A stretch of DNA of 64,000 bases. Source: CAYUYV01 sp964561475 (lineage in GTDB: Bacteria > Pseudomonadota > Alphaproteobacteria > JAJFIK01). How positions within the stretch are numbered: position 1 is the first letter of the stretch; every line of letters begins with the position of its first letter. A program made the translations under genes and the position numbers. This document shows, in pieces, positions 36,339 to 45,091 of the stretch. Location of the stretch: the NCBI GenBank assembly GCA_964561475.1, contig CAZLPU010000008.1, positions 18,675 through 82,674 of the forward strand, given 5' to 3'. The notes beneath the pieces are model-generated. The model had not been told where the DNA came from and ran no database searches. It saw only the letters and a program-made list of their open reading frames with translations.

Positions 36339-37349
36339 TCCTTTCATTGTTTCCGCCTGATTTTCACTGCCCTCCTGGCCCTGCCCGTTGCGCTGCTGAC
36401 AGGGGCCGGTTCCGCCCGTGCCCTTGACTTGGCTCTGCCCGTGGCGTGCACCTATGGGGAGGACTGTACCATTCAGAACTATTTCGACTGGACCGATGGG
36501 GAGGAGTACACGGATTATCGCTGCGGGACCCGGAGCTATGATGGCCACGGGGAGACGGATTTCCGGATCATGGACATGGCTGCCCTTGCAGCCGGAGTGC
36601 CTGTGGTGGCTGCCGCCCCGGGCGTGGTGCAGGCGGTGCGTGACGGCATGGAGGATGTGACTGTCAATCGCATCGGCCGGGAGACCATCAAGGGCCGGGA
36701 ATGCGGCAATGGTGTCGTCCTCTTCCATGACGGCGGCTGGTCCACCCAATACTGCCATCTGAAAAAAGGCAGTATCCGGGTTGCCCAGGGTGACCGGGTT
36801 GCGACGGGCGCGGCATTGGGGGATGTCGGACATTCCGGCCTCGCGGAATTTCCCCATCTGGCCTTCATTGTACGGAAGGGCGACCGGAAGATCGATCCGT
36901 TCATCGGTCTCGGGCAGCGGACAGGCTGCGGCGCCCCATCGGGCGGTCTGTGGCGCGGGGACGTGGCCGATGATCTGACCTACCGCCAGGTGGAGCTGTT
37001 CGGGATCGGGTTCAGCGGAGATACCCCGTCCCTGGAGCGCATCAACGAAACCACCGCCTCCCCCGCCGTTCTGCCCACCAGCAACCCACTCCTGTTTCTC
37101 CAGGTTCGGATTCTGGGCCTGTTGCCGGAGCATCAAGTCCGCCTGAAGATCAAAGCGCCCGATGGGCAGATCCTGATCGATCACACTCCCAAGGCCGTGA
37201 ACCGCTCCAAGGCCCAGCAGGCCTATTGGGTGGGCAAGAGGCGGCCCGACGGAGGCTGGCCGGAAGGCACCTACCAAGGGCAGGTCACCATTCTCGGCGC
37301 CGAGGGTGTGCTTGACGACCAGACCATAACTCTGCGGATGGAGGATTGA
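36336..37349 (+). CDS. M23-family peptidase-like protein, zinc site altered
   Basis: A 337-aa exported protein from a TTG start with GGAGGAG upstream. The signal peptide is residues 1-29. The LytM/M23 domain lies at about 35-190. The first metal motif is intact (H71-GET-D75), as is the YCHL histidine (141). The usual HxH motif instead reads PHLAF: His174 is present, but the second histidine, a zinc ligand, is Ala176. The protein may bind peptidoglycan or activate an amidase rather than cut. The C-terminal 130 residues form a separate beta-rich domain. Tandem repeats separate it from the VanZ-like gene. Confidence 0.85.
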   Translation: MSFHCFRLIFTALLALPVALLTGAGSARALDLALPVACTYGEDCTIQNYFDWTDGEEYTDYRCGTRSYDGHGETDFRIMDMAALAAGVPVVAAAPGVVQAVRDGMEDVTVNRIGRETIKGRECGNGVVLFHDGGWSTQYCHLKKGSIRVAQGDRVATGAALGDVGHSGLAEFPHLAFIVRKGDRKIDPFIGLGQRTGCGAPSGGLWRGDVADDLTYRQVELFGIGFSGDTPSLERINETTASPAVLPTSNPLLFLQVRILGLLPEHQVRLKIKAPDGQILIDHTPKAVNRSKAQQAYWVGKRRPDGGWPEGTYQGQVTILGAEGVLDDQTITLRMED

Positions 37350-37438
37350 GGGTCATGCTTTCGTGGGGCGACAGGGCAGCCTCAATGGTCTATGTTGCAG
37401 TGCAGCGACGCTCTGCCGCGCAACTCCCCAACACTCTG

Positions 37439-37525
37439 TTGGCCCAGTGCCCTATTGGCCCAGTGCCCTATTGGCCCAGTGCCCTGTTAGCCCAGCGCCC
37501 AGCACCCTTTTGGCCCAGCACCCTG
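37439..37525. repeat. 16-bp tandem repeat
   Basis: Three near-perfect units of TTGGCCCAGTGCCCTA (37439-37486) are followed by two degenerate units carrying TTAGCCCAGC and TTGGCCCAGCACCCT. It is intergenic. Confidence 0.85.
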
Positions 37526-37557
37526 GTGGGCCCCCATTCTGATCGGATTGCCCGCCC

Positions 37558-37944
37558 ATGCTTCGACCGGTCCTGTTCACTGCTGCCCTCGTTGTCGGAC
37601 TGGTGGTCATCTACCTGTCCCTGAAGCCGGCGGTGGCCCTGGGCAGTTCGGACAAGCTGGCCCATGCGGCGGCCTATTTCACATGGACCTTCCTGGCGGC
37701 CATCGCCCCGCGGCGCAAACGCTGGTCCCTGGTCCTGGCGGGGATGATTTTCGTCATCGGTATCCTGATCGAACTGGTGCAGCCCCTGGTGGGGCGCAGC
37801 TGCTCGATCTATGACGTGCTGGCCAATTCGGCGGGTATTGTGGTGGGTCTGGGGATGGCCCTGCTCCTGCACCCCATCCGCCTGAAACTGGGCGAAGTGC
37901 TCAGCCGCAGTGTGAGCCGACGCTTTCAAGGCCGGTCGACCTGA
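37558..37944 (+). CDS. VanZ-like membrane protein
   Basis: A 128-aa protein with four short membrane helices and the VanZ-like motifs SDKLAHAAAYFTWTF and GILIELVQPLVGR, then SIYDVLANSAGIVVG. Named for a teicoplanin-resistance accessory protein, the family is widespread and mostly of unknown role. The gene stands alone. The start is the ATG at 37558; the region before it is the 16-bp tandem repeat. Confidence 0.87.
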   Translation: MLRPVLFTAALVVGLVVIYLSLKPAVALGSSDKLAHAAAYFTWTFLAAIAPRRKRWSLVLAGMIFVIGILIELVQPLVGRSCSIYDVLANSAGIVVGLGMALLLHPIRLKLGEVLSRSVSRRFQGRST

Positions 37945-38069
37945 CGCCTGTTTCCCTCTCCCGCCCTATTCTGTCCCCGCCAATATTGTCCCAGCACGGA
38001 TAGATCAAGCGCCTACGGCCAACCCTGGACGGTCAGCCCTCGGAATGCGTGTGTAGGGCCGTAGTCTGC

Positions 38070-38597
38070 TCAGCCCGCGCTGACCACACCCAGAAGGCGC
38101 AGGAGGGAAACGAAGAAAATCGAATAAAGCATCAGGAAAAGGAACAGGGCGAAGGCAATGGTCGTAGGCGGAAAGGACCCAAGCCGCGTGCGGTTTTCCA
38201 GGGCGCGCAGCACATCCGCGAGGCGCCGGGCCACATCCCTCTGGGACACGATCGCCACGAGCACGCCGTTGCCGTCCACCACCGGGACATGGCGAATGTC
38301 CATCCGCTCCATGATCTCTTCGATATGGGCCATGTCCGTGCCGTCCCGCACCGTGACGGGATCCGGGGTCATGATGGCGGCGACCGTGAGGGTTTCGATG
38401 TCGAGGCCGGGGGTAATGACCCGGTCCATCAAATCCCGCTCCGTGAGAATGCCGATGGGCTTGTTGTGATCGTCCACCACGGGAACGCAGCCGATATGCG
38501 CTTCGGTCATGGCCCGGGCGGCCTCGCGAACGGTGGTTCCCGGATTCACGGTGACCACATCATGGCCCCGCAAGATATCCACCTGTTGCATACCCAT
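38070..38597 (-). CDS. CBS-domain protein with C-terminal membrane helix
   Basis: A 175-aa protein with two CBS domains (about 5-60 and 70-125). Repeated features are VREAARAMTEAHIGCVPVV, GILTERDLMDRVI and RHVPVVDGNGVLVAIVSQRD. One membrane helix lies near residues 147-170 (TTIAFALFLFLMLYSIFFVS). CBS pairs bind adenine nucleotides and act as energy or ligand sensors; anchoring one to the membrane by a tail is less common. The start has GGAGG upstream; the frame extends 32 codons further without a signal. Confidence 0.85.
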   Translation of the reverse strand: MGMQQVDILRGHDVVTVNPGTTVREAARAMTEAHIGCVPVVDDHNKPIGILTERDLMDRVITPGLDIETLTVAAIMTPDPVTVRDGTDMAHIEEIMERMDIRHVPVVDGNGVLVAIVSQRDVARRLADVLRALENRTRLGSFPPTTIAFALFLFLMLYSIFFVSLLRLLGVVSAG

Positions 38598-38936
38598 TCT
38601 CGCACCCCTCCGGCAGGCGCTCACCGTATCACAACGGCTTTCAAGACCACGACGACATACCAAATTAGGCCGGTTGCAGTCACCCGGCCACAAGGCGTGT
38701 CGAGCCGGACAGTCCCTGGCCCCGTGACTCCAGTCTCGTGGCCCCTGGCGACACCAGTATTAGTCCGTGCGGGAGGCGATGTCTCCCACTATTGATCCCA
38801 AGTGACCGCCTTTCGGAGGCGATCCGGTAAACAGCACGCCAGGGACGGCGGGCATGGGCCAGACCTTTTGCAGTGTTAATCGCCGCTGGCGCCCATGATA
38901 GTCTGGAGACTCAAAACCACTGTGGGGAGATCCGCG

Positions 38937-40559
38937 ATGACGTACCGCGAACCGGCCGGGTGCAGACTGGCCAACCGGGGCGGGCTTGGACGCCTTCTGG
39001 GCACCGCCGCCATTCTGGCCTGCCTGACCGCGGGATTGCCCGGACCGGACGCCAGGGCCCAGAGCGACGCGGATCTCGCCGCGCTGGATGCCCTGGTGGA
39101 AACCCATATCCATGGCGGCCCCAAAGAGGAAATTGCCGACGATGGTCATAACCACGGCATGGAAACCGCGTTTGTCCACACGGGACACGGGAGCCAGCCC
39201 GGCGATGGGGAGGAGGCGACAGGGGGGAGCGGTATCGCCGCTAAACCCAATCCCTTTCCCAGCACCTATTCTCCCTATCTCTCCACACCAACGGCCATTG
39301 TCGGCGCCACGGTCCTGACCGGGACCGGCCAGCAGTTGAGCAACGCCACCGTCATCCTGCGGGATGGCCGGATCGAAGCGGTGGGCACCAATCTCCCCGT
39401 CCCCGCCGATGCAACCCGGGTGGATGGCACGGACCGGTGGGTTACACCGGGCATTATCGACATCCATTCCCATCTGGGTGTCTATCCCTCCCCCTCCGCC
39501 CAGGCCCATTCCGACGGCAACGAGGCCATCAGCCCGAACACCGCCAATGTGTGGGCGGAACATTCGGTCTGGCCCCAGGATCCGGGCTTCACCCGGGCCA
39601 TGGCTGGGGGGATCACGTCCCTCCACATTCTGCCCGGCTCCGCCAATCTGTTCGGCGGTCGGGGTGTGACCCTGAAGAACATCCCCTCCCGGACGGTTCA
39701 GGGCATGAAGTTTCCCGATGCGCCCTACACGCTGAAAATGGCCTGTGGGGAAAATCCCAAACGGGTCTACGGCTCCAGAGGCCGGGCGCCCGCCACCCGC
39801 ATGGGCAATGTGGCAGGTTACCGAGAAGCCTGGATCAAGGCCGAGGCCTACGCAAAGCGGTGGGCGGACCATGAAGCGGCCCTGGCCGAGGGCAAGGAAA
39901 GCACCGCACCGGGCCGGGACCTGACCTTGGAAACCCTCGCCGGGGTGTTGAACGGCGAAATCCTGGTTCAGATGCATTGTTACCGGGCGGATGAAATGGC
40001 CACCATGCTCCATGTGGCCGAGGAATTCGGCTACAAGATCACCGCCTTTCACCACGCCGTCGAGTCCTACAAGATCGCCGACCTGTTGCGCCGCGCGGGC
40101 ACCTGTTCGGCCATGTGGGCGGATTGGTGGGGCTTCAAACTGGAAGCCTACGACACGGTCCGGGAGAATGCCGCCCTCGTCCACAATGCCGGGGCCTGCG
40201 CTATCATCCATTCGGACTCCGATGTGGGCATCCAGCGGCTCAACCAGGAAGCCGCCAAGGCCATGGCCGACGGTCTGCGCATGGGCCTGACCATCAGCCG
40301 GGCCGCCGCCATCACCTGGATCACCTCCAACCCGGCCCGGGCGCTGGGCATTTATGAGGAGACCGGATCCCTGGAGGCCGGCAAGGCCGCCGACGTGGTG
40401 GTCTGGAACCGGGATCCCTTCAGCGTCTATGCCCAAGCGGATGTGGTCTTCATCGACGGCGCCCGCCTTTATGACCGGAGCAACCCGGCCCTCAGCCCGC
40501 GTACGGATTTCGAACTGGGCCAGACCACTTACGAGCACACCGGAGGAGCGGGCCAATGA
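38937..40559 (+). CDS. Exported amidohydrolase, metal site complete
   Basis: A 540-aa protein of the metal-dependent amidohydrolase superfamily (imidazolonepropionase-like group). A signal peptide spans about residues 18-42. A His/Glu-rich segment (55-110) precedes the enzyme domain. The metal motif IIDIHSHLG has His177 and His179; later ligands are in QMHCYRADEM, AFHHAVES and IHSDSD. The reaction is hydrolysis of a C-N bond, with an unknown substrate, possibly a peptide or cyclic amide. GGGGAG lies before the ATG. The stop overlaps the next start in ATGA, so the two proteins are made together. Confidence 0.87.
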   Translation: MTYREPAGCRLANRGGLGRLLGTAAILACLTAGLPGPDARAQSDADLAALDALVETHIHGGPKEEIADDGHNHGMETAFVHTGHGSQPGDGEEATGGSGIAAKPNPFPSTYSPYLSTPTAIVGATVLTGTGQQLSNATVILRDGRIEAVGTNLPVPADATRVDGTDRWVTPGIIDIHSHLGVYPSPSAQAHSDGNEAISPNTANVWAEHSVWPQDPGFTRAMAGGITSLHILPGSANLFGGRGVTLKNIPSRTVQGMKFPDAPYTLKMACGENPKRVYGSRGRAPATRMGNVAGYREAWIKAEAYAKRWADHEAALAEGKESTAPGRDLTLETLAGVLNGEILVQMHCYRADEMATMLHVAEEFGYKITAFHHAVESYKIADLLRRAGTCSAMWADWWGFKLEAYDTVRENAALVHNAGACAIIHSDSDVGIQRLNQEAAKAMADGLRMGLTISRAAAITWITSNPARALGIYEETGSLEAGKAADVVVWNRDPFSVYAQADVVFIDGARLYDRSNPALSPRTDFELGQTTYEHTGGAGQ

Positions 40560-42040
40560 CCCAGACAGACATCCAGAACCCTGTGCGGACCCGTCTGCTC
40601 ACGCCCCTCCTGGCGGCGGGCGCGCTCGCACTCATGACCGCCCTGCCCGCTACGGCCAATCCGGGGCATTCGGAGGAAACGACGGACTGGATCCTCAACG
40701 GCTATGAGGCGGGACAATCCTGGTCGCAGGCCGATGAAGAAGAGGCCCGTGAAGACGAGAATGGAGCCGGGTCCCTCAAGGACGTGGCTCTCCAGCCTGC
40801 TGAGAGTGCCACCTTGATCCGTGGCGCAACGGTCTACACCATGGGCCGGGCAGGCACCCTCAAGAAGGCGGATGTGCTCATCACCGGCAGCCGGATCAGC
40901 GAGGTGGGGTCTGACATCAGCGCCCCGGCCGGAACCCGGATCGTCAGCGGCGCGGACAAGATCATCACCCCCGGCTTCATGACCAGTTTCTCCGCCCTCG
41001 GACTGGTGGAAATCAATGCCGTGGCCGAAACCCGGGATGACCGGTCCTTCTCCGACGCCCCCTATTCGGCGGCCGTCACGGTCGTGGACGGCCTCAACCC
41101 CAACTCCACCCTGCTCCCCATCACCCGGATGGAAGGGGTGACCCGGGCCGTGACCGCTCCCCAACCCGGCAAAAGCATTTTCGCGGGTCAGACGGCGGTC
41201 ATCCATCTTGGTCCGGGTCCGGATCTTGTCGTGCGCAAGGAAGGCGCACCCGCCGCCGCCCAGTTCGTGGCCATGGGCCAGCGGGGCAAGACCATCGCCG
41301 GCGGCTCCCGGCCCCAGGCCTGGGCCTTCCTGCGGGATGCCTTTGCCCAGGCTAAAGTGGTGGACACGGAATCGGGTCCCTGGCCCTTCCGTGAACGGGA
41401 TCACATCACCCACCCGGTGCTCACTGTCGAGGACCTCCGGGCCCTGCGCGAGGTGGTGCGGGGCAACCAGCCGCTGCTGGTCCACGTGAACCGGGCCTCC
41501 GACATCAGGGCCACACTGCGGGAAGCCAAATCCTTGGGCATCCGGGTCATCCTGCTCCAGGCGGCGGAAGCCTGGCAGGTGGCGGATGAAATCGCCGCCG
41601 CCGGGGTGCCGGTAATCCTGCATCCCTTCGACAACCTGCCCGCCCGGTTCGAAACCCTGACCGCGCGCCTTGACAATGCGGCCATCCTCCATGAGGCGGG
41701 CGTCAAGATCGCGTTCAGCTATTTCGATACCCATAATGAGCGTCTGCTGCCCCAGGCAGCGGGCAATGCAGTGGCCAACGGCCTGCCCTACGAGGCCGCC
41801 CTGGCGGCGCTGACCATCAACCCGGCGCAGATCTGGGGCATCGACGCCAGCTATGGCAGTCTGGAACGGGGCAAGGATGCGGATGTGGTGATCTGGGACG
41901 GTGATCCCCTTGAGGTCATGAGCGCGCCCGAAGCGGTGTTCATCCGGGGCAAGGCAATGACCCTGACCTCCCGTCAGACCGCCCTGCGGGACCGGTACAA
42001 GGATCTCAGCCGCCAGGCCCTGCCCTTCCAGTACCGCTGA
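40556..42040 (+). CDS. Exported amidohydrolase paralogue lacking the HxH metal motif
   Basis: A 494-aa relative of the previous protein, translationally coupled to it by ATGA. A signal peptide covers residues 12-35. The domain order is the same, but at the metal motif the sequence is PGFMTSFSALG instead of PGIIDIHSHLG, with Phe145 and Ala147 where histidines are expected. Later motifs partly remain (LLVHVNRASD, AFSYFDTHNE). It is probably a non-catalytic partner or has a different chemistry. Pairs of this kind may form a heteromer. Confidence 0.82.
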   Translation: MTQTDIQNPVRTRLLTPLLAAGALALMTALPATANPGHSEETTDWILNGYEAGQSWSQADEEEAREDENGAGSLKDVALQPAESATLIRGATVYTMGRAGTLKKADVLITGSRISEVGSDISAPAGTRIVSGADKIITPGFMTSFSALGLVEINAVAETRDDRSFSDAPYSAAVTVVDGLNPNSTLLPITRMEGVTRAVTAPQPGKSIFAGQTAVIHLGPGPDLVVRKEGAPAAAQFVAMGQRGKTIAGGSRPQAWAFLRDAFAQAKVVDTESGPWPFRERDHITHPVLTVEDLRALREVVRGNQPLLVHVNRASDIRATLREAKSLGIRVILLQAAEAWQVADEIAAAGVPVILHPFDNLPARFETLTARLDNAAILHEAGVKIAFSYFDTHNERLLPQAAGNAVANGLPYEAALAALTINPAQIWGIDASYGSLERGKDADVVIWDGDPLEVMSAPEAVFIRGKAMTLTSRQTALRDRYKDLSRQALPFQYR

Positions 42041-42072
42041 ACCGGGCAACCGGTCTCAGGAAGAGACAATCC

Positions 42073-42106
42073 GCACCGGCACAATCAACACCTCTTGTGC
42101 CGGTGC
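42073..42106. terminator. Perfect inverted repeat between convergent genes
   Basis: GCACCGGCACAA (42073-42084) and TTGTGCCGGTGC (42095-42106) are perfect 12-bp arms with a 10-base loop. It lies between the convergent amidohydrolase and histidine kinase genes. There is no T-tract, so it may act as a bidirectional transcript-end hairpin rather than a classical terminator. Confidence 0.5.
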
Positions 42107-42191
42107 ACCCCAGCGCCCACCCTCGACCTCGGCCCCGACCCTGATCTCAACCCGAGGCTCGTGCCGCGTTCTCGGGTGGAGGCAACCCGGC

Positions 42192-44183
42192 CTACATGGA
42201 GGCAATCAGGGCCTTGAGGACCGCGTCGTCGCTCGCCTCCTCGCTTGAACCATTCGTCTCGAGCTCAGACTTGAAACCGGGTCCGGCGGACTGCCCAGCC
42301 TTCCGGTCCTTTCCCTGGTCCAGGGCCACCACTGTGGATCCGGTGCCGTCCACGGAGGAGTCACGCGCCGGCCTCTCCCCCGCTGCCGGTTCTCCCCCCT
42401 CCGATCCCTCTGCTTCCGGGTCCTGAGACCCCTGCCTCGTACTGCACACCCGGGAAATCTCGGCGGTCAGATCCCGCATGGCGATGGGCTTGGAGACGTA
42501 TCCGTCCAGACCAAGGGCGAGATAACGCTCCCGGTCACCACTCATGGCATCAGCGGTCAGAGCGATCACCGGAATGGTGCGCCAGGGCGCATCGGTGGCC
42601 CGGATTTTCGCAATGGTGCCCGGCCCGTCCAGGACCGGCATATGCATGTCGAGCAACACCAGATCGAACCGTTCCGTCTCCAGCTTTTCCAATGCCTTCA
42701 GCCCGTTCTCCGCCTCCACGATGTCCGGCGCGAAGGGGTGAAGAAACAGCCGTGCCACGTGCCGGTTCACTTCGTTGTCGTCCACGAGCAGAATGCGCAG
42801 TCCCCGTGCCCAGATCATCCCCGGCGTGCCTCCGTCCGCAGCCTCGGTTCCGGGCTGTCTGTCAGCAGTCCGATTGAGCGCGGGCTCCGCCTTGAAGGTC
42901 AGGGTGAAGGTGGACCCCCGACCGGGGCTGCTCTCGACGGTCAGATCGCCCCCCATGAGGCGAGCCAGGTTGCGGCTGATGCACAGGCCAAGTCCGGTCC
43001 CTCCATAGCGCCGGGCGGTGGACCGGTCCCCCTGGGTGAAGGGCGTGAACAACTGGGCCTGGACATCATGGGCAATGCCAATGCCGGTGTCGTTCACCGC
43101 CACGGTGATGAGAGCGGGTCCCGGCCCCTGGTCCTCTGCCCGTGCACGGATGGTGATGTATCCCTCCGGGGTGAACTTGATCGCGTTGGAGACCAGATTG
43201 GTCAGGCATTGGCGCACCCGGACCGGATCGAACCGGAAACAGCGATCCGTACCAGGACCAAGGTCCAGGCGCAGCTTCAGACCCTTTTCCCGGGCATTGG
43301 GCTCCCACAACCGGTGAACCCGGTTCAGGGCATGGCCCAGATCGTGGTCCACCGGCGTGATGTCCAGACGCCCGGCCTCAATTTTTGAGAGGTCCAGCAC
43401 GTCGTTCACCACATTCAAGAGCGCCGAGCCGCAATCGAGGATCGTATCCACCCGTTCTCTTTGATCGGGGGACAGGCAGGGATCGGCGCTCATGGACTGG
43501 GCCATGCCCAGAATCCCGTTCAGGGGTGTGCGGATTTCATGGCTGGTATTGGCGAGAAAGGCGGACTTGGCCCGGGATTCCGATGACTTGCGCTCCAGCC
43601 GCTTCCTGAGCACCTGCTCGGCCACCATGGCCCGGTGCATGGCAGCCTTCAGGATGACCACGAAGAGACAGGCTGCAAGGATCGCCGCCACCCCGGCGGT
43701 CCCCAAGTCCCACACCCAAAAGCCTGCCAGAAGCGCCAGAATCGAGGGCGTCACACAGGCCACGAATTGCAGCCGGGAATTGGCGAAAAACGTGACGCCA
43801 TTGGTCAGGGCAATCGCCAGATAAATCCCTGCAAAGAACAATCCGGGCACCGTATGGGACAGCACCGCACTCCAGGCCATAAGCGAATAGAGGCTCGCCC
43901 CGGTGATCAGCAGACCAATCTGAAAGGTCTGGAAGGCAACGGGTTTCTCCGGCAGCCGGTTCAGAACCACGGCCAGGAAGAACGGTATCGCCGCAGCCTC
44001 CCAAAAAGCGACCGCCAGCAGATAAGCCGTGCCGAACCAGGGTTCCTCCCAGGCCAGGGAGGCCACGGCGAAGATCCCCGCCATGGCAATCCGGCTGTTC
44101 CGGCTTGCCCGCCACAGCATTCGATCCGTCTCGACCATTTCATCAAGGGTCGCAAAGTCCCTGAGGGAAAGCTCCTTGAACAT
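42192..44183 (-). CDS. Hybrid sensor histidine kinase with receiver domain
   Basis: A 663-aa protein. Residues 30-182 contain about six membrane helices without an obvious extracytoplasmic sensor. The HisKA domain has phospho-acceptor His215 in ANTSHEIRTPLNG. The HATPase domain has the N box LVSNAIKF, DTGIGI and YGGTGLGL. A receiver domain follows at about 455-570 (LLVDDNEVN, phospho-acceptor Asp in LVLLDMHMP, KP at the end). The C-terminal 90 residues are Ser/Glu/Gly-rich and end in a short helix. No Hpt domain or response regulator is adjacent, so the output is unknown. GGAGG lies before the ATG at 44183. Confidence 0.9.
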   Translation of the reverse strand: MFKELSLRDFATLDEMVETDRMLWRASRNSRIAMAGIFAVASLAWEEPWFGTAYLLAVAFWEAAAIPFFLAVVLNRLPEKPVAFQTFQIGLLITGASLYSLMAWSAVLSHTVPGLFFAGIYLAIALTNGVTFFANSRLQFVACVTPSILALLAGFWVWDLGTAGVAAILAACLFVVILKAAMHRAMVAEQVLRKRLERKSSESRAKSAFLANTSHEIRTPLNGILGMAQSMSADPCLSPDQRERVDTILDCGSALLNVVNDVLDLSKIEAGRLDITPVDHDLGHALNRVHRLWEPNAREKGLKLRLDLGPGTDRCFRFDPVRVRQCLTNLVSNAIKFTPEGYITIRARAEDQGPGPALITVAVNDTGIGIAHDVQAQLFTPFTQGDRSTARRYGGTGLGLCISRNLARLMGGDLTVESSPGRGSTFTLTFKAEPALNRTADRQPGTEAADGGTPGMIWARGLRILLVDDNEVNRHVARLFLHPFAPDIVEAENGLKALEKLETERFDLVLLDMHMPVLDGPGTIAKIRATDAPWRTIPVIALTADAMSGDRERYLALGLDGYVSKPIAMRDLTAEISRVCSTRQGSQDPEAEGSEGGEPAAGERPARDSSVDGTGSTVVALDQGKDRKAGQSAGPGFKSELETNGSSEEASDDAVLKALIASM

Positions 44184-44454
44184 ACTGCCTCCATCCCTGA
44201 TGGCCCGCACCATAGGGCGTGAAGGGTAAAGATCGCGCTACACCGCCTGAACCATCCGTTGTCTGCCCTTTCCCGATCGCGGTCTGTCCAAAGCCGCCGG
44301 GCCTGGGCATGACGTACAGTCAAGGTTCGCCTCCTTGCCTTCATCCGTGAAAAATGGATTTATTCAGGGTTGTCGCCGTGCAGGCTGATGGGGGTGCGGG
44401 GCTGAACCGCTGGGGCACCGGAATGCCCACTGTCAAACGCCAGGGAGAAAATAG

Positions 44455-45072
44455 ATGGCTGAAGAACTCGTGCTTTATTCCAATCCCCAGTCCCGGGGCA
44501 CCATTGCCCAATGGATGCTGGAAGAAGTCGGCGTGCCGTACCGGCTTGAGGTGCTGGAATATGGTGAGGCCATGAAGACGCCGGACTATCTGGCCATCAA
44601 TCCCATGGGCAAGGTCCCCGCCCTGCGCCACGGGCAGACCGTGGTCACGGAAGGCGCCGCGATCTGCGCCTATCTCGCCGATGCATTCCCCGATGCGGGC
44701 CTTGCCCCGGCGCCAGGCGACCGGGGTGCCTATTATCGCTGGCTGTTTTTCAGCGCCGGTCCCGCCGAAGCCGCCATCACCAACAAAATGCTCGGCACCG
44801 AGGTCTCGGAAGAGCAGGAAAAGATGGTGGGGTACGGCACCTATGACCTCGTGGTCAGCACCCTCGAACAGGCGGTCTCGACCGGCAACTATGTGGCCGG
44901 TCCAACCTTCACCGCAGCGGATGTCTATGTGGGTGCCCAGATCGGCTGGGGCATGCGCTTCAAGACCCTTCCGCCGCGCCCGGCCTTTGAACGCTACTGG
45001 ACCCGCCTGGCGGACCGTCCGGCCTGCAAAAAGATCATGGCCTACGAGTCAGAGGCGGCCCAATCCCGCTAA
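44455..45072 (+). CDS. Glutathione S-transferase
   Basis: A 205-aa GST. The thioredoxin-like N-terminal domain has YSNPQSRGTIAQWMLEE, the cis-proline segment GKVPAL, and the glutathione-binding TEGAAICAYLAD. The C-terminal domain is helical (YVAGPTFTAADVYVG). It conjugates or reduces electrophiles with glutathione. The active site is of the Ser/Cys type at the first helix (SNPQSRG). GGGAG lies before the ATG. It converges with the transglycosylase gene. Confidence 0.9.
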   Translation: MAEELVLYSNPQSRGTIAQWMLEEVGVPYRLEVLEYGEAMKTPDYLAINPMGKVPALRHGQTVVTEGAAICAYLADAFPDAGLAPAPGDRGAYYRWLFFSAGPAEAAITNKMLGTEVSEEQEKMVGYGTYDLVVSTLEQAVSTGNYVAGPTFTAADVYVGAQIGWGMRFKTLPPRPAFERYWTRLADRPACKKIMAYESEAAQSR

Positions 45073-45091
45073 GGCCCCGGTCCTGCAAGGG

